Both the position numbers and the translations under genes were made by a program. Below are positions 28,215 through 37,103 of a DNA stretch of 64,000 bases, in pieces (positions within the stretch are counted from its first letter, which is position 1; each line of letters starts with the position of its first letter). The notes beneath the pieces were generated by a model. It saw only the letters and a program-made list of their open reading frames with translations. It made no database searches and was not told the origin of the DNA. The stretch comes from Rhodocyclus tenuis (GTDB taxonomy: Bacteria > Pseudomonadota > Gammaproteobacteria > Burkholderiales > Rhodocyclaceae): assembly GCF_014197755.1 (NCBI RefSeq), contig NZ_JACIGE010000003.1, forward strand, positions 124,001 through 188,000. Direction: 5' to 3'.

Positions 28215-28817
28215 TCAATCGCCGCTGTTTCGGTGCTTATGCGTCATGATCGGTGCGAGCCGCACGATGCATGCGGCGATTTCTTCCGGCGACAGGATGA
28301 AATCGATGCAGCCGCTGTTGATTGCGCTTTCCGGCATGTCGGGCTGCTTGGCCGTATCAAGCCGCTGCGCGATCGTGATGCCGCCGACCGCCTTGATCCC
28401 GCACAGCGCTGGGGCACCGTCGCCGTCGTAGCCGGAGACGATGACGGCGATCAGTTTGCCATCCCAGCAGTCAGCCAATGAGCGCAGAAAAACAGTAATG
28501 ACATCTGGCCAGCCGCGCGGCTTGGAGATTGGCAGCAGATGGAAGACCCCGTCTTTGACGTGCAAATCCCGATCAGAGGGAATGATGAATACGCGATTCG
28601 GTGTGATCGAAAGCTTTTCCGTGATCAGTTCGACCGGCATCTCGCTAAAGCGAGGAAGCACTTCATGGAGCAGCGTCGGCACGCTCGTGATGTGATTGAC
28701 GATGACGATGGCCACCCCCATGTCACCGGGAAGGTTCTGCAATAGCCGAATGTAAGCATCCAGACCGCCCGCCGAGCCGCCGACGCAGACAATGGGAAAG
28801 TCTTTCACCGCGATCAT
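28215..28817 (-). CDS. CheB-type methylesterase domain protein without receiver domain
   Basis: This 200-residue protein from MIAVKDFPIVCVGGSAGGLDA is only the CheB catalytic domain. The serine is in GGSAGG, the histidine in VNHITSVPTLLHEVLPRFS and the aspartate in VSGYDGDGAPAL. No response-regulator domain is present. In chemotaxis such enzymes remove glutamate methyl esters from receptors; stand-alone versions also occur in CheB/CheR-type sensory proteins. No chemotaxis gene is nearby, so the partner is unknown. The longer in-frame start at 28949 would overlap the next gene, so I chose 28817; no clear ribosome site is present. Confidence 0.85.
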   Translation of the reverse strand: MIAVKDFPIVCVGGSAGGLDAYIRLLQNLPGDMGVAIVIVNHITSVPTLLHEVLPRFSEMPVELITEKLSITPNRVFIIPSDRDLHVKDGVFHLLPISKPRGWPDVITVFLRSLADCWDGKLIAVIVSGYDGDGAPALCGIKAVGGITIAQRLDTAKQPDMPESAINSGCIDFILSPEEIAACIVRLAPIMTHKHRNSGD

Positions 28818-28842
28818 CGCCGACGCGCTGCGACGCCGCCGA

Positions 28843-29547
28843 TCAAGTTTCGGCGACAAATTCGGACGCCGCCTTGTCGCGACCTCTAAGCGAGTCGGCG
28901 ATGATTTTCTTCGCCAGTTCCGATTCGGCGTGGTCGCGCGGTCGGGCAATCAGGACGACATTGCCGGCCTTGATCGCGTCCATCACGAGTTCGGAGAATT
29001 TCCCCTCCTTGCGCGTCGTGCCGGCCTCCGGTGTGCTGGCCGAACCGGTGACGGCGCCGACGACGCCACCGATGCTGGCAAACCAGCCCAGCAAGGCAAG
29101 CGGAGCCACCACCGGGCTGGCGATGAAGAGGGCAGCCCCGGAGGCCCATAACACCGCAGTACCGATCACTCCGACGCCGGTGCCGATCGCGGTACCGATG
29201 GCGCCGTCCACCAGCACCTCCTTGAGTACTTCGTCGCTACTGTCCTCGATCACCGCAAGTGGCTGCTCGTGCGCACTATCGACGGTACAGAAGTCAATGC
29301 CGCCGTCGCTCAGGCGTTGGCAAACTGTCTCGGCTTCGTTGCGCGTCGGATAGATTGCCGACACCTTGTGCCGTCCCGGTTTGCTCGCTGGCACCTCAGT
29401 CGCTGCCGCCGGGGGCTGTTCGGCAAGTTCGCGGCGAGGCGGAAATTTTTCGGCGCTTGCCGCTTTGCCTGCGCCATGAGCGGACGAATTGTCACTCTTG
29501 AGCTTGGCTTCGCCCGGAACTGCGCTGTCGATTGATGTATTTTTCAT
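28843..29547 (-). CDS. Hypothetical protein with glycine-rich hydrophobic core
   Basis: This 234-residue protein is not recognised. Residues 1-60 are a hydrophilic Ala/Glu/Pro-rich leader. Residues 60-105 (KVSAIYPTRNEAETVCQRL and onward) look like a small alpha/beta domain of the kind found before stress-protein regions. Residues 112-170 are strongly hydrophobic with many small residues (GAIGTAIGTGVGVIGTAVLW, ASIGGVVGAVTGSA), a glycine-zipper-like pattern suggesting membrane association. The tail contains NVVLIARPRDHAESELAKKI. It lies next to the CheB-like gene on the same strand. No function is proposed. Confidence 0.7.
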   Translation of the reverse strand: MKNTSIDSAVPGEAKLKSDNSSAHGAGKAASAEKFPPRRELAEQPPAAATEVPASKPGRHKVSAIYPTRNEAETVCQRLSDGGIDFCTVDSAHEQPLAVIEDSSDEVLKEVLVDGAIGTAIGTGVGVIGTAVLWASGAALFIASPVVAPLALLGWFASIGGVVGAVTGSASTPEAGTTRKEGKFSELVMDAIKAGNVVLIARPRDHAESELAKKIIADSLRGRDKAASEFVAET

Positions 29548-29698
29548 GATGACGAAAACCTTTCACTGAATCCACTGGTGGGCAGGCGTCCTTTTGGTAC
29601 GACGGCGCCAATGCTCGCGTACCCTCGCCTGAGCCGTTATCCGCCGTCTGTACGCTTCTGCACATACACTTGCCGCCGCCAAGATGGCGCAGCGCGGC

Positions 29699-31045
29699 TC
29701 AATGTTCCGACGTGCTGATGCGCCAGACGACGTTGCCGACATCGTCAGCGACGAGCAGCGCGCCGCGCTTGTCGATCACGACGCCGACCGGGCGGCCGTA
29801 AGCGCTTCCCTCTTCGCTCAGGAAGCCGGTCAGCACATCAACCGGCATCCCGGACGGTCGTCCACCTGCAAAGGGAACAAAGATGACCTTGTAGCCGCTG
29901 TGTGGCCGCCGGTTCCACGAGCCGTGCTGGCCGACGAACATGCCGTCGGCAAATGCCGCAGGCAGGGTCGTTCCACGCGAAGACGCGAGTCCGAGCGACG
30001 CCGTGTGCGGACCGAGCGCGTAGTCCGGCGAGATGGCGATGGCGACGAGGTCCGGTCGCGGTGGCTGCACCCGTTCATCGACGTGCTGACCGTAGTAGCT
30101 GTAAGGCCAGCCGTAGAAGCCGCCGTCGCGCACCGACGTCAGGTAGTCGGGAACGAGATCGCTGCCGATTTCGTCGCGCTCGTTGGCGACCGTCCAGAGC
30201 ACACCGCTGGCGGGTTCCCATGCCAGCCCATTGGGATTGCGCAGGCCGGAGGCGAAGATGCGGTGTGCGCCGCTGGCGATATCGACTTCCCAGATGGCGG
30301 CGCGCCCGGCTTCGGCCGCCATGCCGCGCTCGCCGACATTGCTGTTGGAACCGACCGTCACGTAGAGCTTCTTCCCGTCAGCACTGGCGATGAGGTTCTT
30401 GGTCCAGTGGTGATTGATCGGGCCAGCGGGAAGATCGACCAGCTTCTCGCCCGGCGCGGCGATGCGCGTATCACCCGCGTGGTAGGGAAAGCGCAGCACG
30501 GCATCGCTGTTGGCGATGAACAGCACATCGCCGACGAGCGCCATGCCGAAGGGCGAATGCAGTCCTTCGAGCAGCACCGAACTGAACTCCGCCACGCCAT
30601 CACCGTCGCTGTCGCGCAGCAAGGTGATGCGGTTAGCGCTGGCAACGCCGGCTCCCGCCCGGCCCATCACCAGCCCCATCACCCAGCCCTTGATTCCTTT
30701 GCCGTCATCAGGCGTCGCTGGCGCGTTGGTCTCGGCGACGAGTACGTCGCCATTGGGCAAAACATACAGCCAGCGCGGATGGTCGAGGCCGCGAGCGAAG
30801 GCGGTGACGCGGGTTCCTGGAGCGGCCTGCGGCAAAACGCCAACAGGCCAACCCGTGGCGGGGGCAATGTTGACCGTCGGCAGCAAGCCCGGCGCCGGTG
30901 TCGGCAGCACCGGCTGCGGGCCGATGCCTGCCGACACCGGCAGCGTGGCCACCTCGCCGCATGCCGACAGGACCAGTAGTACCCCCCCGATCGAACAAGC
31001 TTTCAACAGCAACGAGGAAAACCCGGGTACCGCCCGATCACCCAT
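29699..31045 (-). CDS. Sorbosone/glucose dehydrogenase-like beta-propeller lipoprotein
   Basis: From MGDRAVPGF the 448-residue protein has a lipoprotein signal with lipobox LSAC (Cys about 30). A GSDH-type beta-propeller follows: [90 protein letters not shown]. These resemble soluble PQQ-dependent sugar dehydrogenases and L-sorbosone dehydrogenases, so a periplasmic, PQQ-linked oxidation is likely but the substrate is unknown. The frame is open upstream to 31195 and would add a hydrophobic segment ([16 protein letters not shown]); I prefer 31045 because it gives a normal lipoprotein signal. Confidence 0.82.
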   Translation of the reverse strand: MGDRAVPGFSSLLLKACSIGGVLLVLSACGEVATLPVSAGIGPQPVLPTPAPGLLPTVNIAPATGWPVGVLPQAAPGTRVTAFARGLDHPRWLYVLPNGDVLVAETNAPATPDDGKGIKGWVMGLVMGRAGAGVASANRITLLRDSDGDGVAEFSSVLLEGLHSPFGMALVGDVLFIANSDAVLRFPYHAGDTRIAAPGEKLVDLPAGPINHHWTKNLIASADGKKLYVTVGSNSNVGERGMAAEAGRAAIWEVDIASGAHRIFASGLRNPNGLAWEPASGVLWTVANERDEIGSDLVPDYLTSVRDGGFYGWPYSYYGQHVDERVQPPRPDLVAIAISPDYALGPHTASLGLASSRGTTLPAAFADGMFVGQHGSWNRRPHSGYKVIFVPFAGGRPSGMPVDVLTGFLSEEGSAYGRPVGVVIDKRGALLVADDVGNVVWRISTSEH

Positions 31046-31195
31046 GAGCGATCCCGGAACAGCAACTCTGCGCGCTCGTGCCGGCATCACCGTCCGCGTC
31101 GAACGCTTGCGGCGGAGCCCGGCAAACAGCACCACCAAGGACAGCATCAGTATCAGCAGGCAATTCTCCATCATGTACATCCCCGAGTAGATCAA

Positions 31196-31966
31196 GGCCA
31201 GTCGATCCGCAACACCTGCGCAAAATCCGCCGGCAGTGCTTCGTCATTGGATATTCAAGGGGCAGACCAAGCGAGTCCGTGCGATGGAGCACAAACAGCG
31301 ATCTGCTGACGTCCAGGACTACCCACCACTTGCTGGGCAGTCGGAAGGAAGAGGCGACCTGCGGCCACATCGAATACTCGGCCGGCGTCGGTGACGGCAG
31401 CTGCGCCAGGATCCCGACGCTGGCTATTGCCATCGACTACGGGGAGCTCGCCCGCAGCGCGCTGGCGCGACGCACTCGTCCTGCTTGGAAACGACACACT
31501 GCAGCATCGCGATTGCGCTCACGTTTTCTCGAACGAACTGGCGCAATCCGCCTGATGACGGCTGTGCGCGACATTGGCTGTCAGGAGTTTTTCCCGGCAC
31601 CAAGCTGTGCACCGAGTTTCGGGCGCGAGACTGCCGGCTTCATTTGTGTGTTTGCGTACAGACGCTTCCGGGGGCTCTGAATAGCGTGGAAATCGAGCCG
31701 TACAAATCTCCCAAGGAGAACAACTTGCGCGAATATCATCACATGTGGCGAGCTCTCTACCCTCCGCGGAGGAGCCTGAAACGCCGTGCCCATAGTCGCC
31801 GACCGCGGCTTGCCGCGCGAACGCTCCCTCTTGCGCCATGCCGACTCGACACCGACTACCTTTGGGCCAAAGCCGGCAGCAATATGTTTCCAAGCACGGC
31901 GCTCGTGGACGGCGCCTGCCGCAGCGCGCTATGCGACTCCGAAGGCACTTTCGGCGGGGTTCCATC
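31196..31966. other. Gene-free stretch, 771 nt
   Basis: No reading frame here resembles a protein family. The only local features are a 12-bp palindrome CCTCCGCGGAGG at 31761-31772 and the possible upstream extension of the sorbosone dehydrogenase-like frame on the minus strand. The promoter of the flavoprotein gene at 31967 should lie here but no clear sigma-70 site was seen. Confidence 0.5.
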
Positions 31967-33037
31967 GTGATCGATATCCGCAAGGGCCAGGCGCCAGCGA
32001 AGCTTGAGCGCAGCGAATTCAGCGTCCGCTTCCGTGCTTCCTTCCATGATCCGGCATTCCGCGCCGAAGATCAGTCGATTGCACGCCTAGAAGAGATCGC
32101 GTGGCAGGCCTACGCGGAGGGCCGCAAGGCGCCCTTTACACAGAAGGCCGGCACAAGTTACGTTGATCCGGATTACGATTTGTCGACCGACTGGATTGCC
32201 ACCCGCGAGCGCCTCGACGAAGCACAACTGCGCTGGGCCGACCCCACGACACCTTCGCGGGTGTTGCTGATCTGCGGGTCAGCGCGCAATGACGGTACGT
32301 GTCCGGGCGAGATATCGAAGACGTTCAGGCTGCTGGGACTTGCTCGCGAAATTCTGGAGCAGTCGCAGATCGAGGCCGATGTACTCGACCTGAGCCTGCT
32401 CACCTCCGATTACGGTCGGCAGATTCATCCCTGCAAGGGCTGCGTATCGACCGCGATGCCGCTGTGCCACTGGCCGTGCAGCTGCTATCCGAACCACGCG
32501 CTGAACCAGGTCCACGACTGGATGGCCGACATCTACGAGCGGTGGACCGCCGCCCATGCGGTGATCATCGTCTCGCCGGTGTATTGGTATCAGAGCCCCA
32601 GCCCCTTGAAGCTGATGATTGACCGCCTGGTTTGCGCCGACGGTGGCAACCCGGATCCGACCTCGACCTCGGGCAAGAAGGCCGGCAAGGCAAAAGCACT
32701 GGAGATGGCCGGCTGGACCTACCCGCAACACCTGGCGGGACGCGCCTATGGCCTGGTCGTGCATGGCGACGTGACGGGGGTCGAAGAATCGCGCCGCGCG
32801 CTGTCGGACTGGCTCGACTGGATGGGCTTCATCGACGCCGGCGTCGCGGCACGGCTTGACCGCTATATCGGCTACTACGAGCCGTATGCGACCAGTCATG
32901 AGGCGCTCGACCGGAATCAGGCGATGCAGGAAGAAACGCGCAATGTCGCGCGAGCCGTGGCGAAAGCGGTGATCGAGTTGCGTGCCGGCCGACTGCAGGC
33001 CGTGCAGCCGAATCTGGCGCGGCCGCGACCCAAGTGA
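31967..33037 (+). CDS. Flavodoxin-like NADPH-dependent FMN reductase family protein
   Basis: About 356 residues from a GTG (MIDIRKGQAPAKLERSEFS). After a 100-residue N-terminal extension there is a flavodoxin-like fold: LLICGSARNDGTCPGE for FMN phosphate binding, a cysteine-rich loop HPCKGCVSTAMPLCHWPCSC, then IIVSPVYWYQSPSPLKLMIDRL and GLVVHGDVTGVEESR. The cysteine spacing (C-x2-C-x7-C-x3-C-x-C) recalls iron-sulfur flavoproteins but does not match the classic motif exactly. It is probably an oxidoreductase of unknown substrate. The GTG start has weak ribosome support; other starts are possible. Confidence 0.82.
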   Translation: MIDIRKGQAPAKLERSEFSVRFRASFHDPAFRAEDQSIARLEEIAWQAYAEGRKAPFTQKAGTSYVDPDYDLSTDWIATRERLDEAQLRWADPTTPSRVLLICGSARNDGTCPGEISKTFRLLGLAREILEQSQIEADVLDLSLLTSDYGRQIHPCKGCVSTAMPLCHWPCSCYPNHALNQVHDWMADIYERWTAAHAVIIVSPVYWYQSPSPLKLMIDRLVCADGGNPDPTSTSGKKAGKAKALEMAGWTYPQHLAGRAYGLVVHGDVTGVEESRRALSDWLDWMGFIDAGVAARLDRYIGYYEPYATSHEALDRNQAMQEETRNVARAVAKAVIELRAGRLQAVQPNLARPRPK

Positions 33038-33134
33038 ACGGCACTCCCGCATCTGGCGCGTTTTGCTGGCAGGAGAAATCCCATGCCGCTGAAGAGAAGT
33101 TCGAGCCCGTCGGTGGTCGGCATAGACGGCCGCG

Positions 33135-34013
33135 TCATGACGCTTCTGTCCTGGACGCGGCAAATGAATAGCGCAGAAACAGATGACTGCTGCCGCGCCG
33201 CACGTCGCGCAAGCTTCCCCAAGGCCCCTCACCCGGCGCAAACGCCCTCCCCATGACGAGGCTGAGCCGCCGGTCATTCGCCTCGCGCCCGGCAATCTGC
33301 GGCGCGAGCGTCAGGAACAGCTCGTCAATAAGCCGCTGCGCGTAAAAATCACCAAGCAGGCGTGGCCCTCCCTCGACCAGGATCATCTTGCCGGAGCTCA
33401 CGCGAAGCACCTCGTCAAGAATGGCCTGGGCCGGAATCGTCGCCGATTCGCCAGCAATCGCGCGGATTGCCAGCGAATCGGGCACAGCATGCTTGCGCAA
33501 GCGCTGCGCACCCGCGCTCGTCGTCACGATCAGCGCCGGCACCTTGCCGGACGCGAACACGGGGAGACGCAGATCGAGTTCGCCGCTGCCGCTGACGACA
33601 ACATTGAGCGGCGCGTCATCCTTGCCCAAGGTTTCCCTCAGCCGCCGATAGTCATCCGCAAGCTCGGGGAAAATGGCTTCGGCCGTCCATACGTGCTCGC
33701 GATCGGCGCCCAAGGTGCCGGAACCGATGACCACCACGTCGGCAATGGCGCGCAACAGACCCATCACCATGCGGTCCTGGGCGTTCCAGCCACTGATGTC
33801 GCCGCCACTGGCGTGTCCCTTCACGTTGAGCGAGACGACGCCGTCCAGCGTGCTCACAAAATTGCTGAAGACGTGCGGATGAGTGAGTGTCCGTGGCATG
33901 CGCAGGCTGCCGTACAGGCGAGCCAGTCTGGGCGGCAGCGGCAACAGCTTGCCTCGCTTCATTGCAAAAAGCGTTGCCAGCGGCCGGATCGGCATGGGAG
34001 CGGGTTGCGGCAT
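33135..34013 (-). CDS. RibD C-terminal domain (pyrimidine reductase/DHFR-like) protein
   Basis: This 292-residue protein is a RibD_C reductase domain: HVFSNFVSTLDGVVSLNVKG at the start of the fold, MGLLRAIADVVVIGSGTLGAD for NADPH binding, and ILVEGGPRLLGDFYAQRLIDELFLTL. It has no cytidine-deaminase part, so it is not the complete bifunctional RibD. Such stand-alone proteins act as dihydrofolate-reductase-like or pyrimidine reductases of unknown physiological substrate. It is followed on the same strand by no partner; the OsmC gene lies upstream. Confidence 0.87.
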   Translation of the reverse strand: MPQPAPMPIRPLATLFAMKRGKLLPLPPRLARLYGSLRMPRTLTHPHVFSNFVSTLDGVVSLNVKGHASGGDISGWNAQDRMVMGLLRAIADVVVIGSGTLGADREHVWTAEAIFPELADDYRRLRETLGKDDAPLNVVVSGSGELDLRLPVFASGKVPALIVTTSAGAQRLRKHAVPDSLAIRAIAGESATIPAQAILDEVLRVSSGKMILVEGGPRLLGDFYAQRLIDELFLTLAPQIAGREANDRRLSLVMGRAFAPGEGPWGSLRDVRRGSSHLFLRYSFAASRTEAS

Positions 34014-34043
34014 TGCTTAAGAGAGGTTCCGGCGCAAACGAAT

Positions 34044-34493
34044 TCAGCCGCCCTTATCCTGCCGCAGCGTCGCCAGAAGCGTGATTTCCGGGACCGCAGC
34101 AAGTGCCTGCGACAAGGGACAATTGAGCTTCGCCGCAGTGGCGATCTCCTGGAACTTCGCCTCGTCGATGCCGGGTACCGTCGCCTGCATGGCGAGAGCG
34201 ATGCGGTCGATGACAAAGCCGTCACCCTGTCGGGACAGGCGCACGCTGGCCTGCGTGTCGATAGCGCTGGTTGCCAGGCCGGCCTTGTCACAGGCAAAGG
34301 AAAACGCCATCGTGAAACACGCTGCATGCGCTGCGCCGAGAAGCTCTTCGGGATTGCTTCCTCGCCGATCGTCCTCGAAGCGGCTTGCAAAACCATAGGG
34401 ATACTCCTTCAGCGCTCCTGTTTCCGTGCTGATCTTTCCCTGGCCCTGCTTGCCGTGGCCTTGCCAATGCACGCTGGCTGTCTTGTCGTTCAT
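34044..34493 (-). CDS. OsmC family peroxiredoxin
   Basis: This 149-residue protein begins MNDKTASVHWQGHGKQGQGK and shows the OsmC/Ohr fold: SNPEELLGAAHAACFTMAFS holds the first active cysteine, and AAKLNCPLSQALAAVPEITL the second. Such proteins reduce organic hydroperoxides with a thiol mechanism and are usually stress-induced. A clear ribosome site (GGAGCGACACC) precedes the ATG. A longer in-frame start at 34796 is not supported. It is 30 nt upstream of the RibD_C gene and probably cotranscribed. Confidence 0.93.
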   Translation of the reverse strand: MNDKTASVHWQGHGKQGQGKISTETGALKEYPYGFASRFEDDRRGSNPEELLGAAHAACFTMAFSFACDKAGLATSAIDTQASVRLSRQGDGFVIDRIALAMQATVPGIDEAKFQEIATAAKLNCPLSQALAAVPEITLLATLRQDKGG

Positions 34494-35487
34494 GGTGTCG
34501 CTCCTGTTTCCATGGGGGTTGAGAGAACAACGAATTCCGCCGCAGCACTTCGGTGACGGCATGCCAGAAATCGCCATGCAACCCAGACCGGTCAGCGTCG
34601 GAAAGCAGAAAGCTATTGTCACCATTCCGGCACGTTGCTCCGTACGGTAGCGCGCAGAAGCTTTCAGCCAATGCGCAAAGCGTCGCGGGTATCGGCCGTT
34701 GCGGGCAAAGACGCATGCAAACGAAGTCGCCAGCCCAGCGCTGCAGACCGGCAGGAGCAAGCGCCTGCGTTGTGGCCGCTGAATCTTTGGCGACACGGTG
34801 CGGCCGTCAGTTCGCTAAGGTACCGAGCGGAAACAGCGGGCACAGCAAAGGCCGGAACACCTATCGCAAGCCGTGAGGGCTGAGGCTGCACCGGATTTAG
34901 TACCGGTCTAAGCTGGAGATTTCCGGCAGGCCCGACCCGGGCATCGTTCTGGCGGGCGTCGATACGCTGGCTGATGGTGCGGCAGCCTTCATCGCGGCAG
35001 CAGGCAAGCATCGGCAACCGGCGCGCGAGACGGACCCGCCACAGATTTGAGGTCGGTCCTGATCATTGAGCGGCGGCGCTGAAGGCGTAGCTGACTGATC
35101 AGGGTCGGCGGCGGGTTTCGCACCCTGTTGGCAGGGTCTCGCCGCGGCGCTTATCGGGACATCGGTTTGGCATTTGCCGATCCCTCAAATCCCCGCCCGC
35201 AACTGCAACGCCCCACTGGATGCACTTGAACGGCGCGTGACGCACACATTGGCGCGATCCAGCAACGCCAGTTCGTCTTGCAGGGCGATCATCGACCATC
35301 AAAGGCGCCCGAGGTGCAAGCAATAGCCAAGGCGGGCTATAGGTCGGCTCAAAAGCGGCTCGCAGGCGTGCGGAAGAAGAACTATTTGTTGGATGCACGC
35401 CGGAGAAATACTTGTCGGCGCAGGGAAGAACTCCATTGTTTGTCAGCAGCGCCTGCCGCTTTTCGTTTCATCTCGATCAATGCCTTT
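34494..35487. other. Gene-free stretch, about 1 kb, possibly decayed coding DNA
   Basis: No frame here matches a recognisable protein. Short coding-like pieces occur (for example a plus-strand frame ending at a TGA near 35049 that reads PGIVLAGVDTLADGAAAFIAA), but none has a plausible start or family. It is the longest gene-poor stretch of the window and borders the aceA regulatory region. Confidence 0.45.
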
Positions 35488-35512
35488 TTGCAATCCGGGA
35501 TGCCGATTGCAA
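35488..35512. promoter_or_regulatory. Inverted repeat TTGCAATC-N9-GATTGCAA upstream of aceA
   Basis: Perfect 8-base arms with a 9-bp spacer; each arm contains the self-complementary TTGCAA. It lies about 50 bp upstream of the aceA -35-proximal palindrome. TTGCAA-type sites are known for RamB/ScfR-type regulators of acetate and propionate metabolism, so a similar regulator is possible but not shown. Confidence 0.5.
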
Positions 35513-35546
35513 CAATATGATTATGATGCGAAAAATAATATCTTCT

Positions 35547-35560
35547 GTCTTATATAAGAC
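35547..35560. promoter_or_regulatory. 14-bp perfect palindrome GTCTTATATAAGAC at the aceA promoter
   Basis: The palindrome ends 2 bp before the aceA -35 element, centred about 44 bp upstream of the predicted transcription start. That is a typical place for an activator, or for a repressor blocking the -35. The bound protein is unknown. Confidence 0.6.
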
Positions 35561-35562
35561 TG

Positions 35563-35591
35563 TTGCTACGACACAGAAAGGCCCATATACT
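35563..35591 (+). promoter_or_regulatory. Sigma-70 promoter of aceA
   Basis: TTGCTA (35563-35568) and TATACT (35586-35591) with a 17-bp spacer. Transcription is expected near 35598, giving a leader of about 109 nt. Confidence 0.65.
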
Positions 35592-35706
35592 TTCCTCCAT
35601 CGACGCCCAGCAACAACGGTCCGCGGCACGCCGCCAACCCGCCACCGGCGCGATCCAATCGACGTATTGGTCGTCTCCGACGGCCGCTAATTTCACGAGG
35701 ATGAAC

Positions 35707-37005
35707 ATGAGCACCCGCGAACAAGAAATCGCCGCACTGGAAAAAGACTGGGCCGAGAACCCCCGCTGGAAGGGAATCAAGCGCGGCTATTCGGCGGCTG
35801 AAGTGGTCCGTCTGCGCGGTTCCTTCCCGATCGAATACACTATCGCGCGCCGCGGCGCCGAAAAGCTGTGGAATCTGGTCAACAACGAGCCGTACATCAA
35901 CTGTCTCGGCGCGCTGACCGGTGGTCAGGCGATGCAGCAGGTGAAGGCCGGCGTCAAGGCGATCTACCTGTCCGGCTGGCAGGTTGCCGCCGACAACAAC
36001 TCGTACGCGTCGATGTACCCCGACCAGTCGCTGTACCCGGTCGATTCCGTGCCGAAAGTTGTCGAGCGCATCAACAACTCGTTCCGCCGTGCCGACGAAA
36101 TCCAGCACTCGAAGGGCATCTCGGCCGGTGACAAGGGCTACATCGACTACTTCGCTCCGATCGTCGCCGACGCGGAAGCCGGTTTCGGCGGCGTGCTCAA
36201 CGCCTTCGAACTGATGAAGGCGATGATCCGCTCCGGGGCCGGTGGCGTGCACTTCGAAGACCAGCTTGCTTCGGTGAAGAAGTGCGGCCACATGGGCGGC
36301 AAGGTGCTGGTGCCGACGCAGGAAGCCGTACAGAAGCTGATCGCCGCGCGTTTCGCCGCCGACGTCTGCGGCGTGCCGACGCTGGTCATCGCACGTACCG
36401 ACGCCGAAGCGGCCGACCTGCTGACCTCCGACTACGACGCCAACGACAAGCCCTTCGTCACCGGCGAGCGCACCGCCGAAGGCTTCTACAAGACGAAGAA
36501 GGGCCTCGACCAGGCGATCTCGCGCGCCGTCGCCTACGCCGAATACGCCGACCTCGTCTGGTGCGAAACCGGCACGCCGGATCTCGAATTCGCACGCAAG
36601 TTCGCTGAAGCCGTGCATGCCAAGCATCCGGGCAAGCTGCTCGCCTACAACTGCTCGCCGTCGTTCAACTGGAAGAAGAACCTCGACGACGCGACCATCG
36701 CCAAGTTCCAGCGCGAGCTCGGCGCGATGGGCTACAAGTACCAGTTCATCACTTTGGCCGGCATCCACTCCATGTGGTACAACATGTTCGACCTGGCGCA
36801 GGACTACGTCGCCCGCGGCATGTCGGCCTACGTCGAGAAGGTGCAGGAACCCGAGTTCGCGGCGCGTGACCGCGGCTACAGCTTCGTCTCGCACCAGCAG
36901 GAAGTCGGCACCGGCTACTTCGATGAAGTGACCACGGTCATCCAGGGCGGCACCTCGAGCGTCACCGCGCTGACCGGGTCGACCGAGGAAGAACAGTTCC
37001 ACTAA
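35707..37005 (+). CDS. aceA: Isocitrate lyase
   Basis: This 432-residue enzyme cleaves isocitrate to glyoxylate and succinate, the first step of the glyoxylate bypass needed for growth on acetate or fatty acids. The catalytic cysteine is about residue 193 in [15 protein letters not shown]. Other conserved parts are [31 protein letters not shown]-like [19 protein letters not shown], and [13 protein letters not shown]. The ATG at 35707 is preferred over 35701 because GAGG then sits 6 nt upstream. It has its own promoter and two operator-like palindromes, and a strong terminator follows. Confidence 0.97.
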   Translation: MSTREQEIAALEKDWAENPRWKGIKRGYSAAEVVRLRGSFPIEYTIARRGAEKLWNLVNNEPYINCLGALTGGQAMQQVKAGVKAIYLSGWQVAADNNSYASMYPDQSLYPVDSVPKVVERINNSFRRADEIQHSKGISAGDKGYIDYFAPIVADAEAGFGGVLNAFELMKAMIRSGAGGVHFEDQLASVKKCGHMGGKVLVPTQEAVQKLIAARFAADVCGVPTLVIARTDAEAADLLTSDYDANDKPFVTGERTAEGFYKTKKGLDQAISRAVAYAEYADLVWCETGTPDLEFARKFAEAVHAKHPGKLLAYNCSPSFNWKKNLDDATIAKFQRELGAMGYKYQFITLAGIHSMWYNMFDLAQDYVARGMSAYVEKVQEPEFAARDRGYSFVSHQQEVGTGYFDEVTTVIQGGTSSVTALTGSTEEEQFH

Positions 37006-37033
37006 GCCGACCCACGGCCTCCTGAGGAGCACA

Positions 37034-37063
37034 AGGCGCCGGTGCCCCCACCGGCGCCTTTTT
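37034..37063 (+). terminator. Rho-independent terminator of aceA
   Basis: An 11-bp stem (AGGCGCCGGTG with CACCGGCGCCT), CCCC loop and TTTTT tail, 28 nt after the aceA stop. Confidence 0.92.
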
Positions 37064-37103
37064 CATGGGCCCGCCCGTGCCGCCCCCCTCCAGGCCTGCA
37101 CTG

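Noticed and set aside
31046-31195. Upstream extension of the sorbosone dehydrogenase-like protein with an extra hydrophobic segment
   Set aside because: The start at 31045 gives a standard lipoprotein signal; an added membrane segment before a lipobox would be unusual.
34993-35049. Plus-strand frame reading PGIVLAGVDTLADGAAAF and ending at a TGA
   Set aside because: Too short, no start or ribosome site, and no family recognised; left as part of the gene-free stretch.
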